DNA from: Elusimicrobiota bacterium
Lineage (GTDB): Bacteria > CG03 > SLGR01 > JAFGSA01
Direction of reading: 5' to 3'
Length of the DNA stretch: 35,169 nucleotides
NCBI GenBank assembly: GCA_016934855.1
Contig: JAFGSA010000036.1
Coordinates: forward strand, 1 to 35,169
Within the stretch, counting starts at the first letter, position 1; each line of letters starts with the position of its first letter. The notes beneath the pieces were generated by a model. It searched no databases. It was not told where the DNA came from and was given only the letters and a program-made list of their open reading frames with translations. Position numbers and translations under genes: made by a program. Below are positions 8,027-17,212 of the stretch, one piece after another.

Positions 8027-9391
8027 ATGCCCGGCTATACTGATCTGACGATAATAATACCTACAATAAACGAGAAAGATAATCTCGAAATACTCCTTCC
8101 CGTGCTTGAGAATCTTTATCCCGGCGCGGGCATATTCATAACCGACGACGGCTCGGACGACGGAACGGACGGATATATAGATTCCCTTATCGGGTCGGGC
8201 TTCCGGCTCCCCCTGTCTCTTATAGACCGCAAAAGAGGTATTATAAGATCTAACGACAGCGGACTGGACTCCTCCCTGTTCTCCCGCGATATCCTCAAGA
8301 TAAGGCATATACCCGGGCTCACGGCTTCCGTACTCGACGCGGTGATGCTTTCTCCCAAGCCCAAGTTCGCCGTTATCGACGCTGATTTGCAGCATCCTCC
8401 GGAACTGATCAGGGATATGTACGATAAACTCGCCGATGCCGACCTGGTCTGCGCTTACCGGTCCGACCTGGGACAATTTTCCGCGCTGAGAAAACTCATC
8501 TCTAAAACCGGCATTTTCATCGCCAATTCGGTTTTACCCGTGGACAGGAGAGTAAAAGACCCGCTCTCGGGCGCCTTTGCCGGAATGACAGGCAGGCTGA
8601 AGGATATTCTCTCGGCTACGGATCGTTTCAGGCTGGGCGGTTTTAAAATTCTTTTCGATATCCTGAAATCCGCCGGCGGCGGACTGCGGATAGCCCAGAC
8701 CGGCTACGGTTTCCAGATAAGGACCAGGGGCGTCTCAAAGATAAGCTGGAGGCATTTCTGGCTCTTCTTCGAATCCATACTCGACACGGGCACGAAAAGG
8801 CTTTTCACAGGAGGTACCCTCGTGTTGTCCGCTGTATTCCTAGGAATAATAATGATACTTATTTTCGGGGACGTGAACCTCTCGTATTCGATAAGAGCCG
8901 CGGCGAAACAGAGCCCTATTGTCATGAAAAGCGCGAAATTGCTGACAGATTACGGGAACCAGGGATACTACCTGCTTTTTACGGGCTTAATGGCCTACGG
9001 GCTGATAACAAAAAAGAAGAAATTCGTCAGAATAACCCTGATATACATGGCAGTCCAGCTGGTCGCTTCGATCCTGATAACGGGAAGTATCAAGATAATA
9101 GCCGGCAGGCCGAGACCGGGTCACGGTTTCACCCACGATTTTTTTACAGGAAAGACCAGTTTCAAATCTTTTCCCTCGGGGCACGCCACGGACGCGTTCA
9201 GTTCGGCCGGGGTAGTATGGTTCTTCTCTCCTTCGTATATATTGTCATCCGTATCGTTCTTCTATTCTTCGATGATAGCCCTGTCGAGGATAATAGTGGG
9301 GGCCCACTATTTTCTGGATGTTACCGCCGGTATGTTCATAGGCTTTATGACCGGGATAATACTCTCGTATAGAAACAGGCCGGATCAGTAA
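8027..9391 (+). CDS. Fused polyprenyl-phosphate glycosyltransferase (GT2, DPM1-like) and PAP2 phosphatase
   Basis: 454-residue two-part membrane protein. The N-terminal half (about 1-255) is a GT2 glycosyltransferase like dolichol-phosphate mannose synthase: LTIIIPTINEKDNL, TDDGSDDGT and a DxD-type DADLQHP at 118-120. About five membrane helices follow, containing a complete PAP2 site: KX6RP (Lys356, Arg363), PSGH (383-386) and SRX5HX3D (Ser420, Arg421, His427, Asp431). It would load a sugar on polyprenyl phosphate and dephosphorylate a lipid pyrophosphate or phosphate. I chose the ATG at 8027; a TTG at 7961 in frame adds 22 non-conserved residues, and neither has a clear ribosome site. It is rightward and its end overlaps the convergent GT39 gene by seven bases. 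The active sites are plain; the lipid and sugar are inferred. Confidence 0.88.
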   Translation: MPGYTDLTIIIPTINEKDNLEILLPVLENLYPGAGIFITDDGSDDGTDGYIDSLIGSGFRLPLSLIDRKRGIIRSNDSGLDSSLFSRDILKIRHIPGLTASVLDAVMLSPKPKFAVIDADLQHPPELIRDMYDKLADADLVCAYRSDLGQFSALRKLISKTGIFIANSVLPVDRRVKDPLSGAFAGMTGRLKDILSATDRFRLGGFKILFDILKSAGGGLRIAQTGYGFQIRTRGVSKISWRHFWLFFESILDTGTKRLFTGGTLVLSAVFLGIIMILIFGDVNLSYSIRAAAKQSPIVMKSAKLLTDYGNQGYYLLFTGLMAYGLITKKKKFVRITLIYMAVQLVASILITGSIKIIAGRPRPGHGFTHDFFTGKTSFKSFPSGHATDAFSSAGVVWFFSPSYILSSVSFFYSSMIALSRIIVGAHYFLDVTAGMFIGFMTGIILSYRNRPDQ

Positions 9392-10929
9392 TACTTTCTC
9401 TTCAATACGCTGCATTTATAAAGATATATTATCTTCACGGTTTTCCCCCTGCGCCTGACGGGCAGCATCTCCATAAGGCGGATATCATCGAAATATCCGG
9501 AATATTTTTCCATCGGATCCTTGAAAAATTTACTCGTGCATACGAATATCCCGTCTTTTCCGATATAGTCTCCCGAATCCTGCCAGAAACGGAACCCCCG
9601 GGCATCCCTGCTGCTTCCAAGGCATAACACGGGATATCTGCCTCCGGTAGCAAAGGCGATCTGGCCGCCGAGATACCATTTATGAGTGAAAAGGAATACG
9701 TCTTTAAAATCCGCGCCTTCGAGATACTTATCGAGTTCCCTCCAGCCTATTATGTCTATCGTGATATCCCTGACCGGTTCCCTTTTTCCGGATATGCCGG
9801 CAGGGGTCACCTCCCTGTTCATTATCATGCCGAAATGCATCTGGAGAAGCGTCAGGAGCACGGCCGCCGCGAGCATCCCTGTATGCATGACCGAATAAAA
9901 CACGAAAAAATTCTTCCTGTTCGACATCATGCCGTAATAATACCTGCCTACCGGAAGGGCGAGGACGATATACCCGGTTATAGGCCAGTGCGGCAGTACT
10001 CTCTTGAATAAGGAGACAGCAAGGAATAACAGTACCGGTACGGACCCGAAACAGAATACGAACAGGCCCATCCTGTCTTTCCCGGCCGGTTTAACCGAGT
10101 ACCTGAATGCGTAATACACAGCCGGGAAAAAGAAGAACGGCAGAAGATAAGCCATCTGTCCGAAGAACGACTGGTAAAAATACCTCATTTTTATGCTGCC
10201 GGCACCTACCCTTCCTCCCTGGAAAGCAAAAGACACAAAACCGTTGTTCGAGTTCCATATGATCACCGGAAGGAATACTGCAATGCCGGCAAGAATGAAA
10301 AGATACGGACCGGGAGTCAGGAGCAGCTTCCTGCGCCGGCCGTCGAGCAGCAGGAAAAGAAGCACGCCGGAGTAGATGAATCCTGCGGTATACTTTGAGA
10401 GCATACCCAGTCCTGCGAGTATCCCGAGAAAAATCCAGTTGCCTGCTGACGGGTTTTCCAGAGTCTTTCTGAAGCTGAGCAGGCCGGCCAGCCAGAACAG
10501 CACCAGAGCGTAATCCGGGAGAAAAAAAGTCCCGGCGAACATGAACATGGGAGTGCACATGAAGACCGCAGTAGACAGGGCGGCCTCTTTATCGGTCATG
10601 AATTCCGATGCCAGCAGGAAGAAGATGAATATCGAGGCGCTGAAAAAAATTATCGGTACCAGACGTATACCCAGCGGCGTTACCCAGCCGGCGACTGACG
10701 GGATAAGACTCCCCACGAAAGACGAAAGCGGCGGATGGTCAAAATAGCTGAGGGAAGGAAAAAGAGTATAGACATAATAGTAGGCTTCGTCCGCCGCGGG
10801 CCACATGAGAGCGGCGACGATGACTCTTACCGCCAGAACCGCGAAAAAAATTCCGAGCAGGGCCCTGTTTCCCCTGAAGGTGAGCAGCGCTGCCGGTTTC
10901 CTGTCAGACGAGGTTGACGATACTGTCAA
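9385..10929 (-). CDS. GT39/ArnT-like polytopic membrane glycosyltransferase
   Basis: 514-residue GT-C enzyme with about ten to twelve membrane helices, using a polyprenyl-phosphate sugar as donor in known relatives. The first outside loop has the acidic pair in ADEAYYYVY followed by FDHPPL, the hallmark of the PMT/ArnT superfamily. The C-terminal soluble part (about 390-514) is mixed alpha/beta. The only in-frame start before helix 1 is a TTG at 10929, which overlaps the end of the HAD gene by 26 bases and lacks an obvious ribosome site, so the exact start is uncertain. It faces the GT2-PAP2 gene tail to tail, a pairing that fits donor synthesis and use. The acceptor is unknown. Confidence 0.85.
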   Translation of the reverse strand: MTVSSTSSDRKPAALLTFRGNRALLGIFFAVLAVRVIVAALMWPAADEAYYYVYTLFPSLSYFDHPPLSSFVGSLIPSVAGWVTPLGIRLVPIIFFSASIFIFFLLASEFMTDKEAALSTAVFMCTPMFMFAGTFFLPDYALVLFWLAGLLSFRKTLENPSAGNWIFLGILAGLGMLSKYTAGFIYSGVLLFLLLDGRRRKLLLTPGPYLFILAGIAVFLPVIIWNSNNGFVSFAFQGGRVGAGSIKMRYFYQSFFGQMAYLLPFFFFPAVYYAFRYSVKPAGKDRMGLFVFCFGSVPVLLFLAVSLFKRVLPHWPITGYIVLALPVGRYYYGMMSNRKNFFVFYSVMHTGMLAAAVLLTLLQMHFGMIMNREVTPAGISGKREPVRDITIDIIGWRELDKYLEGADFKDVFLFTHKWYLGGQIAFATGGRYPVLCLGSSRDARGFRFWQDSGDYIGKDGIFVCTSKFFKDPMEKYSGYFDDIRLMEMLPVRRRGKTVKIIYLYKCSVLKRKYY

Positions 10930-11548
10930 AAGAAAGCTCGGAAATATCCTTTACCACCGTATCTGCTTCGGCAAGCCTGGAAGGACTATCGTATCTGTCG
11001 ACCCCCACGCAGTACATCGCGGCTCTCTTCGCGGCCCTTACGCCGAGGACAGCGTCTTCGAATACCACGCAAGTCCCGGGTGAGACAGAGAGCCTTTCGG
11101 CAGCCATGAGGAATATCTGGGGATCGGGTTTGCCCCTGGTAATCATTGTGCCGTCTATGACTGCGTCCAGCATCCCGAAGACACCTGTTTTTTTCAGTAT
11201 ATGCACGCAGTTCTTGCTCGATGAGATCACCACCCTGGGTATCCCCTTCCCGTTCAGCTCCCTTATGAGGCTGACAGTGGATTCATAGACGGGTATATCC
11301 ATGCTGTCCAGGTATTCCCTGAAATACCCCTGTTTCCTGAGAGAGGCTTCTTCGATCTCCCTGTCGCTGAGCCCTGTCAGTATGGCCCGGGCGCCGTCTA
11401 TCCTGGGAATACCGTCCACTTTCTCCTTGTAGTCCTTGAACGTGAATTCCTTTCCGTATTCGCCGAACATCCTTTTCCATGCCTTGAAATGGATGGGTAC
11501 GGTATCTACTACTATTCCGTCGAGATCGAAAATTACTGCACCTGTCAT
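10904..11548 (-). CDS. HAD hydrolase, beta-phosphoglucomutase-like
   Basis: 214-residue HAD subfamily IA enzyme. FDLDGIVVDT carries the nucleophile Asp8 and acid/base Asp10; HFKAWK (His20) and GIPRIDG match the substrate-binding loops of beta-phosphoglucomutase. SSSKN (motif II), GKPDPQIF (motif III Lys) and FEDAVLGVRAA (motif IV) complete the site. It would interconvert beta-glucose-1-phosphate and glucose-6-phosphate. The upstream neighbour is a GH65 phosphorylase, the classical partner that makes beta-glucose-1-phosphate, which supports the assignment over a generic phosphatase. The ATG at 11548 has no ribosome site and lies only seven to nine bases after a -10 box, so its mRNA is probably leaderless. 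Confidence 0.85.
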   Translation of the reverse strand: MTGAVIFDLDGIVVDTVPIHFKAWKRMFGEYGKEFTFKDYKEKVDGIPRIDGARAILTGLSDREIEEASLRKQGYFREYLDSMDIPVYESTVSLIRELNGKGIPRVVISSSKNCVHILKKTGVFGMLDAVIDGTMITRGKPDPQIFLMAAERLSVSPGTCVVFEDAVLGVRAAKRAAMYCVGVDRYDSPSRLAEADTVVKDISELSFDSIVNLV

Positions 11549-11555
11549 GTTATGG

Positions 11556-11585
11556 ATTCTATAATGTTCAGACCTGCCTTGTCAA
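11556..11585 (-). promoter_or_regulatory. Promoter of the beta-phosphoglucomutase-like gene
   Basis: Minus-strand TTGACA (11580-11585) followed by overlapping -10 choices TATAGA (11558-11563, spacer 16) or TAGAAT (11556-11561, spacer 18). The start codon begins at 11548, so transcription would begin within a few bases of the ATG. This separates expression of the HAD enzyme from the upstream purH-serC-GH65 unit. Confidence 0.65.
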
Positions 11586-11619
11586 TAAAACGCGGCTTTT
11601 TTCAGGTTATTCGCGCCGC
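11584..11619 (-). terminator. Weak terminator-like hairpin after the GH65-CBS gene
   Basis: A five-base GC stem (11615-11619 with 11592-11596) with an 18-base loop is followed on the minus strand by TTTTATT. A second small hairpin, CCGGG/CCCGG at 11623-11637, lies just before it. The stem is short, so readthrough into the HAD gene is likely. Confidence 0.3.
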
Positions 11620-11661
11620 TTGCCGGGGAAAACCCGGGCTGTCAGCCGCGCGCGGAATGCT

Positions 11662-14370
11662 TCAATAATATCCCCCCAGGAAATCCGCTATTATGTCCCT
11701 CCTGGTTATAACCCCGACCACTTTTCCGTCTTTCAGCACGGGCAGCCTCCTGTAGGGATATTCCGTGAAAGTCTTTGTTATGCTCTCGAGCGAGTCCCTG
11801 TAGTTTACCGAGACGACTTTCTTTTCCATTATATCGGCTGCCTTGAGGTCTTCTATCCTCCGCTCGTTCTCGGATGCCGATTTGATGAAATCCTTTTCAG
11901 ATATTATCCCGACCAGTTCTTTCTTGCCGTTAACCACCGGCACGCTTGATATCTTCCTCTCAAGCAGCAGCTCCCCGACCTTCTTCGCGTTGAAATTCTC
12001 GGTAACGGTCACCAGATTCTTCTGTTTCATCACATCTTTTGCGGTTATCATTTTTATGCCTACCTCCCGGATTTTTACTGTCTTGTATTTATACGGAGTA
12101 AGGATCACTTCTTCCCCCCTGACTTTGATAACTCTCTTCTTTCGTATCCCGGCCTTGTAAGGAATGAACCTGATCTTTACATATTTATTTGATTCTTCTA
12201 TCTGATAAAGGTCTTTTCTGAAATAGATGCTGAATTCCAGCCTGCCTATGTTGCCGGGCAGTTTCGGGTCTATCAGCAGGCTCTCCCTGCCGTTGCCTAT
12301 ACCCGCGTACCCGAACAGGAGCGCCTGCCAGACGCCGCCGAGGTTTGCGGCGTGTATCCCGTCGACGGTATTCTTCGGCACATCCATCAGGTCCGTATTG
12401 ACTGCCATCCAGAAATAAACGAACGCGCGGAACCTGTCGTCCAGGTATGCGGCTAACAGAGAATGCATGCAGTACGACAGCGACGAAGTATGTATCGTCC
12501 TGTATATATAGTACCTGTAATTCGCCAGTTTTTCCTCGTAGCTGAAACTGTCGGGGAAAAGACAGAAGAGCAGCAGAACGTCTGCCTGCTTTATCAGGCT
12601 GGTCTTCTGAAGCCCCTCGAACTCGAAATGCTTGGGCGTGAGCGGCAGAAAGCTGGAGCTGTAATTCGTTACGACATAGTCCTTTTTCTTAAGATATCCC
12701 TTGAACTGCTTTATTATGCCCTTTATATCCGAACGCAGGATCAGTATATTATCCGCTATATCAGCCCATCCGGCGACCTCGGCGTCCATCAGCTTTATCC
12801 TCCTCCTCATGGAAGAGACGGCCGGGTCTGTCTTATGACGCGCCGCGAGCTCCGCCGCATACCTGATGTTCCAGGAAGCCATGTAATTCGTATAGGCGTT
12901 ATCGTCTACGTCTACGTGAAACTCGTCCGGCCCGATAACGTTCCTTATATGATACTTGCCGTCTTCCCTGTCATAAGATACGCGGCTCGTCCAGAACCTG
13001 GCAGTCTCGAATATTACCTCCGCACCGTATTCCTTCATGAACTCTTCATCGCCCGTTACCCTGTAGTAGCTGTATATCCCGAACGCGACGTCCGCGGTTA
13101 TATGATGTTCGAAGTCCTGCGTCTTTACCTCTACTATCCTTCCGTCTATATCCTTGGAATATCTTGGGGTCTGTTCCGTCCCGCTGGTCGTGGCTTCCCA
13201 GGGATACATCGCCCCTTTATATCCCTTATCCCTGGCTATTTCCCTTGCCTGGTTCAGCGTATTGTATCTGAAAAGCAGCAGTCCGCGCGCGATATCGGGC
13301 CTCGTATATATATAGAACGGCAGGAGATATATCTCCGTGTCCCAGAAGATATGCCCCCTGTACCCCGGGCCGCTAAGCGTCTTGGCGCCTATACTGCACG
13401 CGGCATATTCCTTCCTGGCCGCGGTGAGCATGTGGTATATATTGAATCTCATGGCTTTCTGGATATCGTAATCGCCCTTTATAGCAACGTCGCAGACGTT
13501 CCACAACCGGCTGAAAGCGGCGGCATGTTCCCTGTAAAGAGCATCAAACCCCTTATCCGTAGCGTCGTTAAGGGTCCTCATCGTCTCCCTCTTCAAAGAC
13601 TTCACGGAATAATCATTCGATGTATATATGGAGAATAATCTTGTGAACTCGATTTCCTGCCCGGCGCCCAGTTCGAATTGGTAGAACCTGTCCTTGAGAG
13701 CGCGCTTCTTTTTCCTGTAATCCAGGAGAAACACGTCTCCGTAAGACATGACATCCTTCCTGTGATGGGTGCGGTACGCCGTGTAGTCATAATACCCTTC
13801 CTTGTCGGTTTTCACGGTGTTGAAATGCCTGCGTTTTGCCTGCATCAGCCCGCCCTCGTTGCAGACGGTGTCGTCTATCCCGCATATAGCCGCCAGGGAT
13901 GCCGATCCCTTGAGCAGTTTAAGCGATATCTTCATGGCGCATATATGAGGGTCGGCCATGCTCAGGAATCTTGCGGACTGGTAGAGGTATCTCCTCTTCT
14001 TCGCGTCCTCGAAAACGGTCTTTCTCACTATTATCCCCCTCTTCATGTCGAGCACTCTTTTATGATAGGGAGTCTTCATGGTGAAGATATCGAATTTTTC
14101 TCCTTCTACCAGCAGTATGAAATTTATGGGATTAGGCAGGTTTATAAGTTCTTCCACCTGCGCGGCGGTACGTCCGTACATACCCGCGATGTACGTTCCG
14201 GGAAGGGTGCCCAGCGGGTTCTCTTCCATTATACCCCTGGACCCGATGAAACCGTTTCCGAGGCTGAACCTCGTCTCCTGGACGCCCTGGTTTTTTTCGG
14301 TAAATTTGTTATTTACCACATGGAACGAATGGTCATCATCCAGGTACCTGTCCAGATAATCTTTTTTCAT
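11662..14370 (-). CDS. GH65 disaccharide phosphorylase fused to a C-terminal CBS domain pair
   Basis: 902 residues. Residues 1-773 are a complete GH65 protein (maltose/trehalose/kojibiose/nigerose phosphorylase family): N-terminal beta-sandwich, then the (alpha/alpha)6 barrel with GYRGHIFWDTEIY (335-347), the TSGTEQTP region (395-402), and GPDEFHVDVDDNAYTN with the presumed catalytic acid Glu483; IHAANLGGVWQA is a further GH65 block. Residues 774-902 are two CBS repeats (ITAKDVMKQK..GIISEKDF and AADIMEKK..GVITRRDI), which bind adenylates in many proteins. The reading frame is open across the junction, with no stop or shift. An AGGAAGGA site precedes the ATG, 20 bases after the serC stop. The HAD gene downstream supports phosphorolysis to beta-glucose-1-phosphate. 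The exact disaccharide cannot be told. Confidence 0.92.
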   Translation of the reverse strand: MKKDYLDRYLDDDHSFHVVNNKFTEKNQGVQETRFSLGNGFIGSRGIMEENPLGTLPGTYIAGMYGRTAAQVEELINLPNPINFILLVEGEKFDIFTMKTPYHKRVLDMKRGIIVRKTVFEDAKKRRYLYQSARFLSMADPHICAMKISLKLLKGSASLAAICGIDDTVCNEGGLMQAKRRHFNTVKTDKEGYYDYTAYRTHHRKDVMSYGDVFLLDYRKKKRALKDRFYQFELGAGQEIEFTRLFSIYTSNDYSVKSLKRETMRTLNDATDKGFDALYREHAAAFSRLWNVCDVAIKGDYDIQKAMRFNIYHMLTAARKEYAACSIGAKTLSGPGYRGHIFWDTEIYLLPFYIYTRPDIARGLLLFRYNTLNQAREIARDKGYKGAMYPWEATTSGTEQTPRYSKDIDGRIVEVKTQDFEHHITADVAFGIYSYYRVTGDEEFMKEYGAEVIFETARFWTSRVSYDREDGKYHIRNVIGPDEFHVDVDDNAYTNYMASWNIRYAAELAARHKTDPAVSSMRRRIKLMDAEVAGWADIADNILILRSDIKGIIKQFKGYLKKKDYVVTNYSSSFLPLTPKHFEFEGLQKTSLIKQADVLLLFCLFPDSFSYEEKLANYRYYIYRTIHTSSLSYCMHSLLAAYLDDRFRAFVYFWMAVNTDLMDVPKNTVDGIHAANLGGVWQALLFGYAGIGNGRESLLIDPKLPGNIGRLEFSIYFRKDLYQIEESNKYVKIRFIPYKAGIRKKRVIKVRGEEVILTPYKYKTVKIREVGIKMITAKDVMKQKNLVTVTENFNAKKVGELLLERKISSVPVVNGKKELVGIISEKDFIKSASENERRIEDLKAADIMEKKVVSVNYRDSLESITKTFTEYPYRRLPVLKDGKVVGVITRRDIIADFLGGYY

Positions 14371-14390
14371 TTTTCCTTCCTGCGGTTCTA

Positions 14391-15464
14391 TCAGCCTTTT
14401 GCTTTCTCGAATTCGCGCATCGTATCGGCCAGGAGCTCAACTCCTTCCTTGGGCATGGCGTTATACATGGAAGCCCGGAATCCGCCGACAGACCTGTGGC
14501 CCTTGATCCCGATTATGCCTTTTGCGGCTGCGGCTGCGAGGAAATCCGCTTCGAGACCGGTATATTTTCCGCTCATTACGAAACAGGCGTTCATGAGAGA
14601 CCTGTCCTTTTTCTCCCTGACCGTCGCTTCAAAAAGAGGGTTCCTGTCTATTTCGCTGTACAGGAGCTCTGCTTTTTCGGCATTCATGCGCGCCAGGGCT
14701 TCGAGTCCCCCTTTCTCCTTGATCCATTTTAATGTCTGCAGAGACGCGTATATGGGAAGAACCGGGGGAGTATTGAACATGGATCCTTTCTCTATGTGAG
14801 TGCGGTAATCGAGCATTGCAGGTATGTTTCTTTCCACCTTACCCAGCGCGTCTTCCCTGACTATCACGAAAGTCACCCCCGCCGGGCCCAGGTTTTTCTG
14901 GGCACCGCCGTATATCACGGAGTATTTTGAGACATCGACCGGCCGGCTGAAAATATCGGAAGACATATCTGCCGCAAGCGGCAGGCCGGTATCCATATCT
15001 TCCCTTATCTGGGTTCCGTATATCGTGTTGTTAGTGGTTATATGGAAATAGTCCGCATCGCCGGGAATCCCGTACCCCCTGGGTATGTAGCTGAAATTCT
15101 TATCCTTCGATGTTGCAACTTCGACGACTTCGCCCAGATATCTGGCCTGCTTTATCGCATTGGAAGCCCACGATCCCGTGTTAAGGTAAGCTGCTTTTTT
15201 ATTTAACAGGTTGTACGGCAGCATCAGGAACTGCAGGCTCGCGCCGCCGCCCAAAAACAGCACCGAGTATCCCTGCGGTATCGAGAGGATCTCCCTGAAA
15301 AGGGCCACCGTCTCGTCCATTATGGATATAAAATCCTTGCTCCTGTGGGATATTTCCATCAGAGAGAGTCCCGAGCCGTTAAGATCCAGTACCGCCTTTG
15401 CGGTATTCTCTATGGTAGATGCTGGCAGAACCGCCGGTCCCGGATTAAAATTATATTTCTTCAT
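14391..15464 (-). CDS. serC: Phosphoserine aminotransferase
   Basis: 357-residue PLP-dependent aminotransferase converting 3-phosphohydroxypyruvate and glutamate to phosphoserine. [10 protein letters not shown] at the start is the SerC signature; GGGASLQF binds the cofactor phosphate, and [12 protein letters not shown] holds the PLP-binding Lys190. [15 protein letters not shown] near the end is also characteristic. Full family length. An AGGAG site lies before the ATG, 19 bases after the purH stop. It may also act in pyridoxal phosphate synthesis as in other bacteria. Confidence 0.96.
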   Translation of the reverse strand: MKKYNFNPGPAVLPASTIENTAKAVLDLNGSGLSLMEISHRSKDFISIMDETVALFREILSIPQGYSVLFLGGGASLQFLMLPYNLLNKKAAYLNTGSWASNAIKQARYLGEVVEVATSKDKNFSYIPRGYGIPGDADYFHITTNNTIYGTQIREDMDTGLPLAADMSSDIFSRPVDVSKYSVIYGGAQKNLGPAGVTFVIVREDALGKVERNIPAMLDYRTHIEKGSMFNTPPVLPIYASLQTLKWIKEKGGLEALARMNAEKAELLYSEIDRNPLFEATVREKKDRSLMNACFVMSGKYTGLEADFLAAAAAKGIIGIKGHRSVGGFRASMYNAMPKEGVELLADTMREFEKAKG

Positions 15465-15483
15465 TTTCGAACTCCTTTCTTTC

Positions 15484-16962
15484 CTAGTGCAGGAAATGCC
15501 TTCTTCCCGAGAATATCATGCTTATGCCGAGCCTGTCGGCAGCCTCTATTACCGCCTTGTCGTTCCTTGAACCGCCGGGCTGTATTATCGCTTTCACGTT
15601 CGCCTGGGCGGCTTTTTCTACCGCATCCGGGAACGGGAAAAACGCGTCTGATGCCATCACTACCGCTTCCTGTACGCCGAAGAACTGTTTCATCTTGGAC
15701 AGAGCGACTTCGACAGCCCCGACCCGCGCCGTTTCTCCGGATCCTAGCCCGTAAGTCTGGCGTCCTTTCGCAACGGCTATCGCGTTGGATTTAAGGAATC
15801 TCACGATCTTCCATGCGAACAGTAGATCTTCTTCCTGTTCCTTAGCAGGTTTCGCGGCAGTGACGACTTCCCACTTCTCTCCCTCGAAGGAATCCGCGTC
15901 CTGTACGAGCATGGCGCCGCTTACATACCTCATATCAAGGGATGCCCGTTCCTGTCCGTACCTTATTATCCTCAGGTTAGGTTTCCCCCCGAATACGGCC
16001 AGGGCCTCTTCGGAGTAACCGGGAGCCGCCACGACTTCATAAAAATTCTTTACTATCTCCCCCGCAAGCTGGGCGTCGACTTCCCTGTTCAGCCCTACGA
16101 TGCCGCCGAAGGCGCTCATGGGGTCCGACTGCAGGGCTTTCGAGTAAGCGCCGCCTATATCTCCCGACAGCGCCGCGCCGCAGGGGACGATATGCTTTAT
16201 TATGACGGCCGCCGGGCCGGAAAACTCCCTGACTATGTTCACCGCCGCGTTAGTGTCCTGTATATTATTGAAACTGAGCTCTTTTTCGCCGCGGATCTTC
16301 TCGAAAGGAATGGGGCCGTAAAGCGCCGCCTTCTGGTGCGAATTCTCGCCGTATCGGAGGTCCATTGTCTTCGCGAGCGAAAGGTTCAGTCTTTCCCCGC
16401 CTGCCTGCCCGCCGAAATATCCCGATATCGCGGTGTCATATTTCATAGTCACCCCGAAAGCTTTGGCAGCAAGTTTTTTCCTGTAGTCTCTATCCGCCGT
16501 CCCCGATCCCAGCCTGTGCGCCGCTTCCCGGTAGTCACCGGGATCCGAGACTACCAATACCCTTTCGTAGTTCTTCGCCGCCGCCCTCAGCAGGCACACA
16601 CCGCCGATATCTATGTTCTCAAGTATCCTGGCTTCGTCGCCGGTTTTCTTCAGCGTATCTTCGAACGGATAGAGATTGCAGCAGACCAGGTCTATCCTGG
16701 GAGTATCATGGGCATCCAGTTCCGCCTGCTGGTCGGCCCTGGCAAGCAGACCCATGTATATCTTCGGGTGAAGCGTCTTTACCCTGCCCTCCAGCACTTC
16801 CGGGCTGAGGGTATAATCCGATATATTGACAGGCTCCAGCCCGTTTTTGCGCAGGATATCATATGTACCCCCCGTGGATATTATCTCCCAGCCCATCTTC
16901 CTGAGCTCCGCCGCGAACGCGGCTACATCCGTTTTATCATAGACACTGATCAAAGCTTTCAT
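15484..16962 (-). CDS. purH: Bifunctional AICAR transformylase/IMP cyclohydrolase
   Basis: 492-residue enzyme for the last two steps of IMP synthesis. The N-terminal cyclohydrolase domain shows ISVYDKT, STGGTYD and [17 protein letters not shown]. The transformylase domain shows [25 protein letters not shown], the [10 protein letters not shown] active-site Lys-His, [14 protein letters not shown], and the C-terminal SDAFFPFPD and IQPGGSRND. It is slightly shorter than the 510-530 common in the family, but every motif is present. An AGGA site precedes the ATG. First gene of the purH-serC-GH65 unit, with a promoter candidate at 17017-17045. Confidence 0.96.
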   Translation of the reverse strand: MKALISVYDKTDVAAFAAELRKMGWEIISTGGTYDILRKNGLEPVNISDYTLSPEVLEGRVKTLHPKIYMGLLARADQQAELDAHDTPRIDLVCCNLYPFEDTLKKTGDEARILENIDIGGVCLLRAAAKNYERVLVVSDPGDYREAAHRLGSGTADRDYRKKLAAKAFGVTMKYDTAISGYFGGQAGGERLNLSLAKTMDLRYGENSHQKAALYGPIPFEKIRGEKELSFNNIQDTNAAVNIVREFSGPAAVIIKHIVPCGAALSGDIGGAYSKALQSDPMSAFGGIVGLNREVDAQLAGEIVKNFYEVVAAPGYSEEALAVFGGKPNLRIIRYGQERASLDMRYVSGAMLVQDADSFEGEKWEVVTAAKPAKEQEEDLLFAWKIVRFLKSNAIAVAKGRQTYGLGSGETARVGAVEVALSKMKQFFGVQEAVVMASDAFFPFPDAVEKAAQANVKAIIQPGGSRNDKAVIEAADRLGISMIFSGRRHFLH

Positions 16963-17016
16963 GACAAGTCCTTTCTTAATAAAACTATACTGCCTTCTGT
17001 CAACGGGAATGATACA

Positions 17017-17045
17017 GTTTTAAATATAATTTGCCTGTTTGTCAA
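17017..17045 (-). promoter_or_regulatory. Probable purH promoter
   Basis: Minus-strand TTGACA (17040-17045), 17-base spacer and TAAAAC (17017-17022). The -35 is perfect and the -10 is moderate. A second TTGACA closer to the gene (16999-17004) lacks a well spaced -10. The rest of the 193-base gap up to the groEL terminator shows only a six-base hairpin (17080-17103) and no gene. Confidence 0.45.
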
Positions 17046-17155
17046 ATCCATCCGGGCATCCGCCGGAAAGCCGTGTCTGCGGTTGAAATCCGGGCCGCAA
17101 CCGGCTTCAAATTTCCTCATGCTTTTACCTTGATACTGCCGTCCCGATGAATAAA

Positions 17156-17193
17156 AAAGCCCCTTCACAAACCAAGGTCCGTGAAGGGGCTTT
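17156..17193 (-). terminator. Rho-independent terminator of groESL
   Basis: A perfect 13-base stem (17181-17193 pairing with 17156-17168) with a 12-base loop, starting 20 bases past the groEL stop. On the minus strand the stem runs into a T-rich stretch (complement of 17151-17158). A fine intrinsic terminator for groEL. Confidence 0.9.
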
Positions 17194-17212
17194 AAGCTAT
17201 TTGTCTTTGATA

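Noticed and set aside
12463..13638. 391-residue plus-strand open frame
   Set aside because: Antisense to the GH65 catalytic domain, which has conserved active-site motifs.
17080..17103. Six-base hairpin upstream of purH, considered as a riboswitch or terminator
   Set aside because: The stem is short, there is no T-run, it lies upstream of the likely promoter, and no purine riboswitch pattern is seen.
16959..17168. 69-residue minus-strand open frame between groEL and purH
   Set aside because: It begins inside the groEL terminator stem, overlaps the purH promoter and start, has no ribosome site and no recognisable motif.
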